Shown here in pieces: positions 33,826-46,214 of a stretch of 64,000 nucleotides of DNA. Each line of letters starts with the position of its first letter. Within the stretch, counting starts at the first letter, position 1. The notes under the pieces are model-generated. The model made no database searches, was not told the DNA's origin, and worked only from the letters and a program-made list of their open reading frames with translations. The translations under genes and the position numbers were made by a program. This DNA is from Moniliella sp. 'wahieum' (taxonomy: Eukaryota; Basidiomycota; Moniliellomycetes; Moniliellales; Moniliellaceae), in NCBI GenBank assembly GCA_003971905.1, contig RSEE01000020.1, positions 496,001 through 560,000 of the forward strand, given 5' to 3'.

Positions 33826-35882
33826 CTAGACCATGATTGGATTCGGCCCTTTCTTCAAGCGGGGGTGATGAGGTGAGGTTACCGAAGCAGGAGAGGACAC
33901 CGCAATGGATGAAGGTCGTCGAGTGGCTGGCTGGGACCAGGTGGGCGGGTACCCGTGGGCACAGTGGTGGGGGCTCAACGCGAGGGCGGATGGGCTGTAG
34001 GTGCGGAGCCTGGTGGAGGGGACAAATAGTCCGCTCTGCTCGAGTGAGTTGACCAAGGCCGCAGCCAAGGTGTGCGACCGTGGGGGCACCCGAGACGCAG
34101 TGCTGACTTGGCCCGCGCCGCTAGTGTCGGACCCAGAAGGATGCATAATTTGTGCACGATCAGCAGGGAAGCGAGGAACCAGCCCAGTTAAAGGTGCCTC
34201 ATCGCTTCCTCCGGTCCTTGGACGTATCCAACTCAAGAGGGAGCCCCATCCAGACGGAGGATGGCGGTCATTGGCAAAAGGTGAATAGGGTGGCGGTGAA
34301 GTTGGACGGGAGAAGTAATCTCTCGGCGCAGCATGGGTGGTGGTATGACTTGTCACACCATGCGGTGGTGGGGGGTGGAGTACGTTGCTCTCCGTCACTT
34401 GGGCCCGAGGGAGGCAAAAGCGAGTGGAGAGAAATGTCCATGCCGTGTTCCCGTGGCGTGGGTAAGGCATAGTAAGACGGATCCGAGGAGATAGACACAC
34501 TGTCGTCACCCCCTTCCGCCTCGTCCAGCATCGGAACCCGACTGGGTCCAGCCTGGCTAACTCCTGGCGCAAAAGGTGGGCGGTTCCCTCCAACGGGGCA
34601 TGAAGCGCCTCCACAGCGCCAAGTAAAGGTGAAATGGGCGGAGGAGGCGGCAGAGACTGTAGCAGTTCCGCATCTGCCGGTCCAGCTGTTCTGCTAGCCT
34701 CAGCATCATCGGCGGTTTGGATGAGGACACTACCTCCCTCCACGCCGTAGGCCGGAGGAGGAGGCAAGTTACCCACCATGGGAGCCAACCCCCACTTTTT
34801 CACATTTGCTTCGATAAAGACGAACCCGGCTTGTCCCAGATTGACATGCACCTCAGCTGGCCCATCAGCGGCGACAGTGGGGAAGAAGTTGTGTCGATTA
34901 AGTCCCACAAACGCATCTTCAAAACGCTTGCCGTTGCGGGTAAAAAAGACACTCCCCAGCCGAGGACGATAGCCAAGACCGATCACATCCCCCTGTCGGT
35001 AAGGAACACTGTATGGCTCCTCAGACCAAGGCTGGTTGTGACACTTGGTGCCATCTAGGCTATAGTAGCCAATCGAGTACTTGAGCAGGCCTTTGCATAC
35101 AAAAGTCAAGTTAGTATCTTTACTGTTGCGAAGGAGAGTAGGTAGCTTACCAGGCAAACGGAAGCTCGGGTACGGCTTGGTCGTCAGCCCAATGGCAACG
35201 TTGGTTGAATCGGGCTTGTTGAACATCTTGACCTCAAAGTAGTACACTTCGTTGAGCTTCGGGATTGGCAGGTTGCTCTGTACACACACGGCACCGCCTT
35301 CTTGAGGAGCAAGACCATCTCCATCGGATAGAAATGTGATTTCTGTACGACCCTCGACGTACAGAGGTGGGTTGGCCTCGTAGTCGGGCTCAAAAGACCA
35401 GGCGGCTACGCCCTTTTCTTGAATGCTCAGCAGCTGGCCGAGCGTAATATCGGTAGGAACGCTGCCAGTCGGATGAGTGCGAGCCCAGGCTTGGCTACGC
35501 AAGAAGCCACGGCGCGAAGCGTCGTCGAGGGAGGAAAGATAAGCCTCTTGCCTCTCCTGCAGCGCGCGCGGACCGGCCTCGTCCTCATCGCGCAAAATGT
35601 CGGCAGGCATGCGAAGATCCGAAAGGGCAATGCGGGCATTGCGCCGCAATAAAGGACTAGGATCGCAAAGAGCACCAATACGCACATCATCGTTGCCAGC
35701 AGGATGCAACGGGAGCACAATGATCAGCGTCTCGCCGGGGTCTTCAACCATCTGGACAGGGGCGGCGGCGGGGGTGTGGGCGCGGCAGCGAGAACAAGTG
35801 CGAAGCAGAGCAGGGCTGCCATGTATGAAGCGGAGCGCACTAAGTGCACCCAGCGCGGCGACACGCGACGGGTGGCGGACAT
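33826..35882 (-). CDS. Ssh4/Ear1-like SPRY-domain membrane protein
   Basis: Predicted adaptor that recruits a Rsp5-type ubiquitin ligase for sorting of endosomal and vacuolar membrane proteins. The likely start is the ATG at 35882 (MSATRRVSPRWVHLV), with 35822 (MAALLCFALVLAAAP) as the alternative. A transmembrane helix follows (ILLATMMCVLVLFAILVL, about 35640-35690), then LRRNARIALSDLRMP and the family signature VPTDITLGQLLSIQEKGV. The SPRY domain follows: AWSFEPDYEANPP, FLSDGDGLAPQEGGAVCVQS, YYFEVKMFNKPDSTNVAIGL, YSIGYYSLDGTKCHN, FTRNGKRFEDAFVGL. The disordered tail holds a PPPY motif (about 34283-34296), the expected WW-domain ligand, and ends at 33826. Frame changes occur in the membrane segment (about 35650) and near 34530 and 34400. 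Family assignment is strong. Confidence 0.82.
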
Positions 35883-38619
35883 CGTCGCCGAGGCGCGCAG
35901 GGGAAGCGGTTCGGCACAGGTGGTGGTGGCCGCGGCAGCCGGGCGGGGTGGCTGCGCTGCTCAGCTCCGGCTGCGCTTAGCTCAGCGCTCGGGGAGCGGC
36001 GGTTAGGGTTGGCCACCCGGGCGTGGCATGTGGAATAGTCCGCGGGCCACGGGGCGACGGAGACAGTGGCCCCCTGCGGGGCTTGCAACATTTCAGCCGC
36101 CCCAGGCAGCACCCCGCACAGCCAGCGGAAATGAAATGGAGAAAGCGGCGATGGCTGCCGCCGTGCGTTGCTGCATGATCGACGTTGTCTCAACCGCACG
36201 CGGCCCCACGTTTTGCTGTCTTGGCAGATCTGTCCGTCGCTCTTTTGCCACCCTGTCTTTATCTTTGCCGAAGCGGACACATATACACACCCACGCCACT
36301 GCTCCACAAAAAGAGTGGCGCTTAAGCCTTGGAGCACAGGGGCTGAGGTTATCAATTCCTTTTGATGCTTGGCCGGTCCTTCCGCTTTTCGCTCGAGTCA
36401 AAAGACCTTCCATTTTGCATCGTTTGTTTCTGGTCGAGGGCGAGGCCCTCTTGAACACTATAGTCTTTCACAAGAGCTGCCAATTTCAGGGTTTCTTCCT
36501 TCTTATTGAGGACTCAAGTGTAATATCTTCCCTTCCACAACTCTCCTGCATGTAGTGTATGGATTTTGGTAACATGTTTCTTTTTTCGGTTTAGGTCATT
36601 TCATCAATCCAATCTGTTTCTCGGGGATTTCCAGTCTTGTCCTAGATTTTCCAACGCAATACCGGCCAACATTTTTCGCCTCTCCAGGATCCAGCTCTCG
36701 AATTGATTCGCTGGGAAATATGGGTTTCCTGCTCGAGTATATCCAGCACGTCTCGTTTAACCCCTCTGGGATTCTAAAGAGCCCCTTTTAAAGTATAAAG
36801 CGAGAGAAGCTGTCCAACCGGTCCGATGCTTGTGTACCTTCCAGCCCTATCTTTCGCTCCCAGTGGGCCTCTTTTTAGACCAAAATACTTAGGAACTTCG
36901 ATGTTTTGTTTCACTTTGACTATCCTATATATAGTTGTTCCACAACCAAGCCGTGTTGCACTGGGTCTTCCGTTCTCCTCGCTGGCGTCGATGGTTGGAA
37001 CTGGACATGTACTCTCCCTTCCCTTCGAACGATTGCATCACCCTGAAAGGCCAACATGAGTCCAGCTCTCGCCAGGACTCCCTTCAGTGGCACGTGGCTT
37101 GACCACACGTCGTGAGTCGTCTGTCCTCCTGAAGGGAATCGGACTCCAATCCCTGGGGTCAACTCCATGTTACTAAATGACTAACACCAAGAACGTCAGA
37201 TCCTGCCAGTAGCTTCCACACTTCCCTTATTGAAGCAACTATGATCTCTTCACATCGTTACGAAAGGTATAGTGTAGACCTTGCTCCCGTCACTGAATCA
37301 TTGAGGGTCTTGGACATATCCTTGACCAAGTTCTTCTCTCAATAAATCATTTAGAAGACCAGTACTACTACCACCACTTAGAAAGAAGGAAAATGGGCCC
37401 GAAGATATCAGTGTTAGAGTTTGTCAGACAGATACAGAGAGGGTGAGAGACGTGCTACATCAAGTTAGACTCACCGATATCCGGCTTCAGAACCGTGCAA
37501 AACCAAGAGGGTAGAGAGGGAAAAAACCCTCTGGTCTGGGTGGCTGTGTGCCTGTAAAGACGACAGCCCAGGCCCTCCGGAGAGGCGGCAGCATACGTAC
37601 ATTACGGGTCGTGAGGACCCGTTGAAGGGGGGCCCAAGGCTGCTGCGGGCCGCCTTAATGATTGTTCGCGGGCTCAAACTCGTAGATAGAGGTGGAGTCC
37701 TCTCGTTTCGATACAGCCCAGCCTCCACTCTTCTGCAACCTGTCCGAAAGGGCGAACCGAAGCCGTTTCTCTAATGGATGCCGTCAATGCTGCGCCCGCC
37801 CAACAGGGTCGCCCTGCAGGGTCACCCTGCACCCGACCTTATCCACCAAGGTGCTGTTTCTCAGCAGCTCGCCCCGTTGGGCACCCCCACTACTGCACTC
37901 CCCCACCAGGTCCACGCAGTCGACGATCGCTCTGCTTCAGTCAGAACCCACGTGCACCTTCATCCGTCGACGTTGCCGCCAACAAGGAGGCATTGTAGAG
38001 TTTGCTTTCACAGCGGTGTTCCTCATGCGAACGAATGGCCTCCCCTCTTCGAGGATTCCGCTATCTAAATTCACTGCCCGGCTCACGTCAAAGCTTTCAT
38101 TCAATTCTTGCCGGATTGATGGGTACGAAACCAGAGAGGTCTCTTTGGCGAGGTGGCGGACTGGGCGAACTATACGCTCCCCCCCCCGGATCTACCCGGA
38201 CTCCACGCGCTCGCCCACGGACCCGCATAGTGTGCCTTCTGCACCCGCCATAGTGGACAGACCGTGGAAGGCACATTGATCACACACCGTCGTCTCCAAG
38301 TATCCTGACCTGGTCATCCCTTCAATAGGCTACAGCGAGTGCTACATGCTCATGAAGAGTGGCTCGCTGTTGATGCATGACCTCTGGCATATTCTCGAGA
38401 ATTGTCACGGGCGAGGACGGGCTGGCAAGCCCGGCGGAGTCTACGTGCACCCTTTTCGCCTTCCTAACCCCGTCCCAGATTGGTCAGTGGGTCACAGATT
38501 CGATCTGATCCAATCTCAGCTGAGGGCCGTCCGCTCTACCCAATCATAGAGCGCGCCCTCAGATTCAATTCAGTTCCATCGCGGCTGGCTCGACCGTCAG
38601 GGCGATTACCTTCACAGTT

Positions 38620-39190
38620 TACGCATCCGAGCGACCATAGTTGCCTTTCGCCTCAGCGAATTGGGAACAAGTCTGGTGGTTCTCCCCGTTTCCATGGTCG
38701 TTGTGACACTAGTCCGCCCTGTGCCCATTTATATATATGAGTTCTCTGCGCTGCGCCTGTGGCAACCCCCCTTTACGACATTAGTCGCCCCGTGCCTGAC
38801 CTTTCTAGGTTGCCCGTGCGGCAGCTGTCTGCCCTATTTTCCCCTGTGCCCCGTTCTTTCTCCGGTGCCTTGTTTCCCTTTTAGTCACTGTCTGATAGCA
38901 ATGGTTCATCATGGCTTAATTTCTACCACACGGTCCATTGGCCTCTCCCCCTATTCTCCACGCCAATTGATCAACCCAGTACAGGCAACTCCTCTTGGTT
39001 GCTTCTCCAACACCCGTCGTCAGCTCTCAGTTGCTTTTCCGACCCAAGCAGTTTAGCTAGGTGCGATCCTGCCTACAGCCACGCCGCCCCCCATCAGTCC
39101 CAGTCCCCACTCTCAGTCCAGCATATAGGTCCCTCGCTGCCCCCTCCCCGTCCCTAAGCCTGAAGGCTTCAGACGCGCTATACTGCACAG
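38620..39190 (+). repeat. Dispersed repeat family 2, copy A
   Basis: By eye this region aligns in blocks with 51240-51800. Shared blocks are AAGTCTGGTGG, CGTTGTGACxxTxGTCxGCCC, GCCAATTGAT...CAGTACAGG, and CCCGTCCCTAAG followed by a small hairpin CCTGAAGGCTTCAG. The copies are well diverged. No coding capacity is evident, and the limits are approximate. Confidence 0.5.
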
Positions 39191-39284
39191 CGGATCACCA
39201 AAAGACATCATTTATGTTTTTGATATAAAAAAGGTCAGAGGAGTAATTTGCCGTGGGTGAGACAATTCTGTCAGCGCGCTGCAC

Positions 39285-39530
39285 GTCAGTGACGTCGCCG
39301 ATGTCACCACCCTGAACGTCAGATATGCCCTCGATGTCATCCCCCTGCAGGTCAGTTATGTCCTCGATGTCATCCCCTTGAACGTCAGATATGTCGCCGA
39401 CGTCACCCCCTTGAACGTCAGAAACGTCATTGACGTCATCCCCTTGAACGTCAGAAACGTCGCCGACGTCACCCCCTGGAACGTCAGAAACGTCACCCCC
39501 TGGAACGTCAGAAACGTCGAGTTGACGTGC
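39285..39530. repeat. 33-bp minisatellite with unbroken coding frame
   Basis: Seven to eight units starting GTCAG; six are 33 bp long and one is 24 bp, so every unit is a multiple of three. On the minus strand the array reads as an acidic 11-residue repeat (DVSDVQGDDVN-like) without a stop, in the same orientation as the hypothetical gene ending 200 bp away at 39736. Units contain GACGTCA words (CRE-like). Confidence 0.9.
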
Positions 39531-39735
39531 CCTTGGGCGACGTATCTGACGAATCTGATCCTCCTATGCTCGCTCTCCCTGGGTTACTATTGGTATTACA
39601 TTTTATACTACTACTCATTCTAGCACCATCGAATGCAGTGCAATCGTCTTCGAGGGTACTTTTTTGCGTTGCGATGGGTCAATATGGACTTGGGGGCTTG
39701 CCATTGAGAGGTCTTTGGAATGTATAGCCGCCAAA

Positions 39736-41529
39736 TTACTCTTCAGTCTCAGAGTCGTCTGTGCGGTCGTCGTCCTCGCCATCTGTGCCCTCTGCGTCAA
39801 AGAGGTTGACTGCAGTGCCTTCGATGTCCCCTGCATCCTCTTCGTCTGTTATTTGTGCCGGGCTACTGCGATGTGATGGAGGTGGGTGATTTCTGCACGG
39901 GTCGCATGCCAGGCAGTACAAATTTCAGGGTTACCTTGCGGAAGATGCGTGTCCGCAATGCCCTCGAAATTCTCCATGCACTTGTCCAGCCCAGTAGATA
40001 GCTTGCGGGGCGAGATGTGTGAAAAAAGTCAGATGCCCTGCTGGACGACAACGGGGTGGCGACGTACTTATGATTCGACAAAGAGACAGTGATGGCACTG
40101 AAAATGTCATCGCAGCGCCTGCCGCTGTTCAGATTCCGGTTGAGCAAGAGGGTGCACAGGGCAGATGGGTCAGGGAAGTTGTGATGTTGTGAGACACGAT
40201 CCATTTCCCTCCGGAAGTCAATATCGTTCGGTGCATAGCAACAGAAGCGCTTTTGATGAGAACGGGTGAGAGATAAGTTATTGTGGCCATATTGCGAGGA
40301 GAGCAACGAGTGAAAAGGCGGGGCCAGTACGTACCAGGATTCGGATGCGCTCCTTGGCGACAGTGAGCTCTTCCGGGGAGTGGCTGCGAAAGTAGACGGG
40401 AAACCTACGACGCACGAACTCAGCCTGAGTCTTCAATTGTGCATGTTCCGTTTCCTTGATCGGTACGGTGCATGCTCTCCGGCAACTGGACGATTGTTAT
40501 TTGTTAATAGATGGCTTCGGCGTTTGGGTTAACGCACCTCTTTCAAATAGCCTTTGTTGAGCGTTACCCGCCTCTGGATGAAGCGGTCTGTGTCCCTGTT
40601 CAACGCTGGTCTAGTCGGGTTGATCTCGAGAGCGGTGGCCTCTAGACCACCATCAGTAATGTGCTGTCTGGCGAACATACGACAGAAGTCGACCATTCGC
40701 TGGCCCTTCCAGGGTGCCTTGAACAGGAGGCAAACCCAGACGAGGTCGTTGATCAAGTATCGCCGTCAGACGCAAAAAGAACATATGTAAGTTAGGTCAG
40801 TGAGAGTGCTTTTTGTGCGCATGAGGGGGCGGTGATACTGTGGTATATGATATACTGGTGATACTGACCCGCTCAACCGCGTTGTGTTGCACGTCGGCCG
40901 CATTGTCCGGGTTGCGAACTCGGTCATTAAGGTCATTGATGTCCGTGTCGTGACGCATCACAGTGCGTCTCAAGTCTCCAAAGCGGTCCATCTCGTCGTG
41001 CTCGCGACGCAAGGCCAGATCGGAAATCAGATCCAACCTAGTTGATGTATCGTTCTTGTTGTTGGAGTAGGGCGGCGGGGAATTCACTCCTGGTGGCGCG
41101 GACTTCACTCCTGGTGTATGGCGTTGACGTCGTTCCTAAGTTCAGCACGCAGACTTTGAAGCGCTTGCAGCCAGGGTTCCCCATCATGTGGTCCATGGCA
41201 TCCCGCACGCCCTCAGGGGCAAGGGGGTGATCTTGTGGATCGCTTGCGTCATTTTGATCGACAGCTTCCGGACCATTTGCCTGCGCGTCTTCATCGTCGT
41301 CTGTTGCTGTCTCAGGGACCGTCAGAATGAAGGCGGGGCGGCGAGTCCGGTTGGGGGCAGGCTCGTCCATGTCCGGTTCGTCCATTTCGGCTGCCTGGCG
41401 ACCTCGCTTATTGTTCGCGGTACGGGTGTGGGCGGCACCGGCGATGTTGCTGCGTCCGCAAGAGGTGTTCACGTGAGCATTGCCTGGGTGGGCTGTTGCA
41501 TTTACTCTGTTTGAACCGCGGCGAGCCAT
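39736..41529 (-). CDS. Unrecognised multi-exon protein with acidic tail
   Basis: I do not recognise this protein. The ATG at 41529 opens MARRGSNRVNATAHPGNAHV, followed by a basic KRGRQ, an acidic DEPDMDEP, LPFILTVP-like and DDDEDAQ segments. A predicted coiled coil follows (SLRAELRNDVNAIHQE, RREHDEMDRFGDLRRTVMRH, DTDINDLNDRVRN). After a GTCAGT donor near 40870 come YLINDLVWVCLLFKAPWKGQ, RFIQRRVTLNKGYL, then FVRRRFPVYFRSHSPEELTV and AKERIRIL with a GTACGT donor. The final exons read FPDPSALCTLLLNRNL, DIFSAITVSLSNHK, STGLDKCMENFEGIAD and an acidic end DEEDAGDIEG...DDSETEE, with the stop at 39736. The mix of conserved-looking exons and clean donors argues for a real gene. Its setting among repeats suggests a lineage-specific or mobile-element-associated gene. 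Exon borders are partly guessed. Confidence 0.55.
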
Positions 41530-43647
41530 GCTGGTGGGGTGTGCGAGGAAAGAGGCAGGACCAGGGGGGCTGGATGGTCTTTTTGTCAAGTGTGGGCTGC
41601 AGTGTGGGGGTAAAGGAGATTGCGCCACTCACATGCGGGGGGCTCCATACAATGCACTAGGAAAGTCCTTTTTGCCCGTGGCCGGATTTGGATAGCCAGG
41701 GTCCTAACTGAAGAACCACTGGGGCGCTGTGGCTGCAGGGAAAAAGCTGCGCCCACCATTCTCTGCACCAGGCAGTGTAAGGGTGGGCGCTGCCAGGGGG
41801 CCCGGGGGGGGTGGTTAAGTGGTACAATCCATGGGAGATCCTAAGGTGACTCGCGATAGTTACACGCCTGGGCTGATTGGTGTCAGGGTCTGAGCGGGGC
41901 TAGGGACAAGGAGAGGCCTCTGGGCGTATAGCAGAGGCGGGGCTGCAAGTGTGGCAAGGCTGTGCAGCATAGAGAAAGAACGGGGACTGGGCAAAACAAG
42001 GAGGGCGGTTGCCGCAGGGGCAACCTACGTAGCAAGGTATAATGCAAAAGGGTACCGGGAGACTATCGTTTCCAGATTGAATCTGACCCCATGACCAACC
42101 TGGGGATGGGGTTACTAGTAAGACGAAAGGCGCGCGTAGGCTCCGCCGGACTTTAATCTACGCCCGGCGTGACATATGTGTAACATGTGTTGACAAGTGT
42201 AGGCAACTGTCGCTGGATGATCGATGATCGGCGAATAAGGTTGCGTACTCAGTTGAGTGTTTGGCCAGATCGAAGCAATCAGGCCAACAGTGAAAGTCGA
42301 TTGGCACATTCTCATAACGCTCGCAGTGGGTAACCTGACATTGAATGTATCGGCACCGACGTACTGGTGCCCTCACTCCTCCAACTCCTGCTCCAGCTAT
42401 TTGGCTGGAAGCATGTCCAGCATTGTCAGGGATTATTGGATGTGCACCGGATGTGGTCGATGCCCGTACTCGGCTTTTCGACACAGGGACGCCCGACGTC
42501 ACCAAGATCACACCGGGCACACCGGGTCGCGTCCAATAACCAAGCTGCAACACCGGACACGAATGCAGCAGGCATCATTCGTGCACCATGCGCCCCGGCG
42601 CGCAAGTACGATCTTAGCTGGTTCTAACCGGCGAGCGCTGGCCACCATCTCTACCGGTCCACATCTGACATTAATATACCAGACGTGACCTCCCCTGAAT
42701 TGCACCTTCAGCCCTTCTCTGGATGGCCCCCTGGGTCTCCCACGCAAAATGGCGATGTGGAAGACGCTTTTGGATGGAGGACATGGCTGAAACGTGCATT
42801 GCTCACAGTCGGCTGGCCCGCCTACCGAACGCGAAGCGACAGCGGATCCTCAGTCCGGATCCAAGCCAGAGCGACGATCAACTCGGCGCGCACACAAGTC
42901 TGATGCCTCACAAGAAGACGCACTCCTTTGCAGTCTCCATCTCTGTATTTTGAGGATCTGTCGGAAACAATAATACGTCACCACGGCCCGATTGATAGCA
43001 ATATGTTCGCACCCTTACGAATCCGTTCATTGCCGTCATCAACATCACCCAGTTATGGTTACCAAAAGGTCTATGCGGCGAGAGCTCGCCGAACTGGTCC
43101 TGTCACTGATGAGATTAGCTATTGCTGCGTCGCCACCTTAGCCACCGTTCCACGCTGGAACCATTCCACGCTGGAGTGGGAAAATAATATCTTTTCACCG
43201 TTCCCACGTTGACTATGTGTGATGTCTCAGATGATCTCCACCCGCAAGATGGGGGGATGGATTAACGCGAATCCCACTTCACCATCCGGCTCGCGATGTG
43301 TTGCCAAGCGAGACGACTGTGCTCTAACTATACAAGCGCGTATGTTGGCACGGTCACCTTTATCTCTAGCCGGTCACCTTTATCGCGGGAGCTACTGGGC
43401 ATCGGTACTTCCCTGGGCCTCTGCTGGCGCGACGCGACGTGACTCTGCACATCGCCTTTATTATTTGCCAGACGGCCAGCTGATGAGCGGAGACTTCCAA
43501 TGACAATCTTCCGGGACATTGGGACAGATCGCACACGCAACACCGCGTTCATTAAGCAAAAGGTGGAGTTTTGCGTCAAGGAACAGTTGAAGGGCATGCC
43601 GGTCCGCAAAGTAAAACCTGTCGTTAGCCGTATTCATTGTCGAACTG
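41530..43647. other. Intergenic region, no supported gene
   Basis: Upstream region of the hypothetical gene at 39736-41529, followed by about 1.5 kb of short unrelated open frames. I see no domain, RNA gene or clear repeat in it. Confidence 0.4.
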
Positions 43648-44279
43648 GTGTCGTTCGCTATGGTCCGTTCGACGGGGTCAGGGTCATTCTGTGACCACCG
43701 ACAATTGATCTGGTCCAATGAGTATCCGGCCGAGTCAGAACACTGCGATGAAGGACGTATATACTACACGGACCAGTGGGGCCCAAACTCCGGTCTCATC
43801 CAACACCTTACTGTTGTCGGAACCAACGTGGAATGGGTCATACGGTTGGCTCACGAGCACACAGACCTGATGGAGCAAGAAGAAGAGATGGTGAAGAAAG
43901 TGTCAAGTCCGCGTATACGACAGCCTAACCTCTTCTTGGAGACAGTCTCGCTTGACGGATTTCGGTTTCAGACCCGTCTCTCAAACGCGCCTGTCCGACT
44001 ATGGATTTATCAGGACGAACGACTCTCGATGATCTCGTCGGTTTTGCTCGAGAACCCAACAGACTTTTCATGACTTTCGTTTGGGGGTCAAAGCAATGTG
44101 AAGGACCAACAAAAGCCTATCTTCAGCGGGGCTGCACCAGTCGTCCCTGCCTGCCCTGTACTCAAGCAGAACTAGCCGCAGATGGACGCCTCATGAGCCA
44201 AACCCCTATCAGTGGGCACAATGTTGTCCTGCAGGCCTTTTGGTCCAATGAAATGAGCTTCCATTTACCTGACGACTAG
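43648..44279 (+). CDS. Unrecognised coding-like ORF pair
   Basis: Two overlapping frames read like ordinary protein: QLIWSNEYPAESEH, LIQHLTVVGTNVEWVIRLAH and FLETVSLDGFRFQTRLSN (to 44073), then TTLDDLVGFAREPNRLFMTF (44001-44279). The amino-acid mix is balanced, unlike the Pro/Arg/Ser-rich chance frames elsewhere. No start, domain or intron is convincing. It may be a remnant of a gene or of a mobile element. Confidence 0.25.
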
Positions 44280-45389
44280 ACCTTGGCCACACCAATTGCC
44301 GATGTTCCCCTGGCTAATCTGAAGACGCATGTTCCCGTAGAACACACCCTTCCGTGCGACGCGAAATCGAATCCCTGCCGTTGGCCAGCTACCGTGAGCG
44401 CGTATAGGAAGGACGCGTGTTGACTAGGTGGTTCTGATAGTAGCATTTGCTAGGAGAAGACACGAAATGGTGTGGCCGGGTGCGATTTTGAAACGGTGCA
44501 AAGTTTCACATGTAGCCGGCAGTTGGCCCCCCGCGCTGCACATCATTGATATCAACGACCTCTTTCGCGCCGTCGCTGACTCATTTTCCTCAAACCATGC
44601 AAACACGTCGCCGATGTCAGCTCCCTGACATCGCTGATATCTTTTACCTCTTTTTGAAATCCGCTGTATGATGTAGGATATGTTGGTAGTTCGGCATCGC
44701 TTCGCACTTGGCGATCCCCCAACATGATGATGCTGTGGAAGCTGCCAAGTCATATGCTTTTCCAGGCTCCGTCTCGTGTTGAGACGAATATTCTACTGCT
44801 GCATATTAGAGTGCCCTCCCCACTCTCCTTCCAGATGGGAATCAAGACCAAGGGAGAGTGCGGCAGATTGTGCGTCGGCTGAGCATTTCATTCCAGAAGG
44901 CGATCGAGGCGAAGGGCCCGAGCAGGAAAAAGTTCCATTGTGTAACGTGGATCGACTTCAAATACAGCGTACAAGATGTGCAAGCGCAACGTGCCAAGAT
45001 CCTGGGCTTCTGCATTGGGGATATTATCACCTGACTGATGCTCGTGCCAGTCCAGAATGTGGATCAAACCTCTCGCTACCTCTGCCTGAAATCCCTCCCG
45101 TTGCCCCACCGGTTGTTCATTTTGCGGTTCGTGCTTGCAGCAACCCCCCTCCATCTGTTTCGCTCGAGACGGAGAAACGGATGTGGCACGGGCCAAACTC
45201 CGCTGGGTAGGTGAGCAGCAATGGCACCAGGCAAGTCATCCGGGGCGGCGATCGGAGCAATGTGATCGGTCAATGGTAGGACCAAGTTAGCATCCCGATC
45301 CCGTCTCTTCTTTGGGCAGATCACTCTCTCTCCTCTCTTTGGCTTAGCTCCACAGGCCAACGCAACAACTTGGGCAGCGAGGCGAACGT

Positions 45390-46214
45390 ATGGGTGGGCC
45401 AGGTGATCGGCAGCCAACCAGAGGGATTCGAGCCCGCTCCTCGTCCTGGCACAAGGAAAAGACGGCGGTTTTGCTCGCCCGCCAGTACACGAAGCTGCTG
45501 CCTCCTGTGACTACATCGCTTCTGCTCCTGGCTGTAAGAAAAAGCAGAAGCGCTCGATCCCAGCTACAGGTCGGTGGTGCCCTCAAATCCAGCGTTCACA
45601 TTTCCTGGCCACGGGGTCATGACTGGGTTGCGGGACATTCCGGCCACAATAGTAGAACCCGAGCCATCAACAACCCGCCGCGAGTAGGGCGCTCCTACGC
45701 CACTGTCACCCGCACTAAGATCGCGATGGCAAACGCAGGTGCTCCAAAGAGCCCATCCATATCCAACGGCCGGCCTAACCCCTTCGTCCTTCAGAGACAA
45801 GACGCGCGACGCCTATTCTACGTCGTATTTGCCATCCGCTTTCCGCCGTCCCTCAGGCACACGCGTTGTGTAAGGAGATGAACACCTTGTTCGACATGGA
45901 GGCCAAAGGAAAGCGCCAACATACAATCCTTATGCAACGGGTGCCTACTAGCTCTGTTCTCTTGGTCTTCCCTGCGGGTGACTACGCCTGTGGTTACACT
46001 TGCGCTGTGCGAGCTAAGGTATAAGGATAACCCCATCCAAACGAACCACCCTGGTAAGGCATGGATCAAGGGACTTTTCCTTGAATTCCCTCCGGATCAT
46101 GTTGCAAACCCACAGCCTAGGAGCCGGACTAGGCATTCGTGGTCCTTGGGCTGCCCAAGAATGCAAGACGAGCAAGACGTGTATTCGCAGAACGTTCTGG
46201 ATTGCGTGCGTTAA
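45390..46214 (+). CDS. Unrecognised coding-like ORF, possibly two exons
   Basis: The open frame from 45390 (VGGALKSSVHISWPRGHDWV, RRLFYVVFAIRF) appears to continue in another frame as PLSAVPQAHALCKEMNTLFD, KRQHTILMQRVPTSSVLLVF and PAGDYACGYTCAVRAK up to a possible donor GTATAAG at 46019. Beyond it, GKAWIKGLFLEFPPDHV runs to a stop at 46214. Composition is protein-like, but no family is recognised. Confidence 0.25.

Larger units (their letters stand above)
35883..39735. other. Gene-poor region with dispersed-repeat DNA
   Basis: Starts with the GC-rich upstream region of the Ssh4-like gene (to about 36200) and then becomes AT-richer with T-runs. I find no supported gene. It contains family-2 repeat copy A (about 38620-39190) and the 33-bp minisatellite (39285-39530). 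Frames such as 37692-38279 (195 codons) show no domain. Confidence 0.4.
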
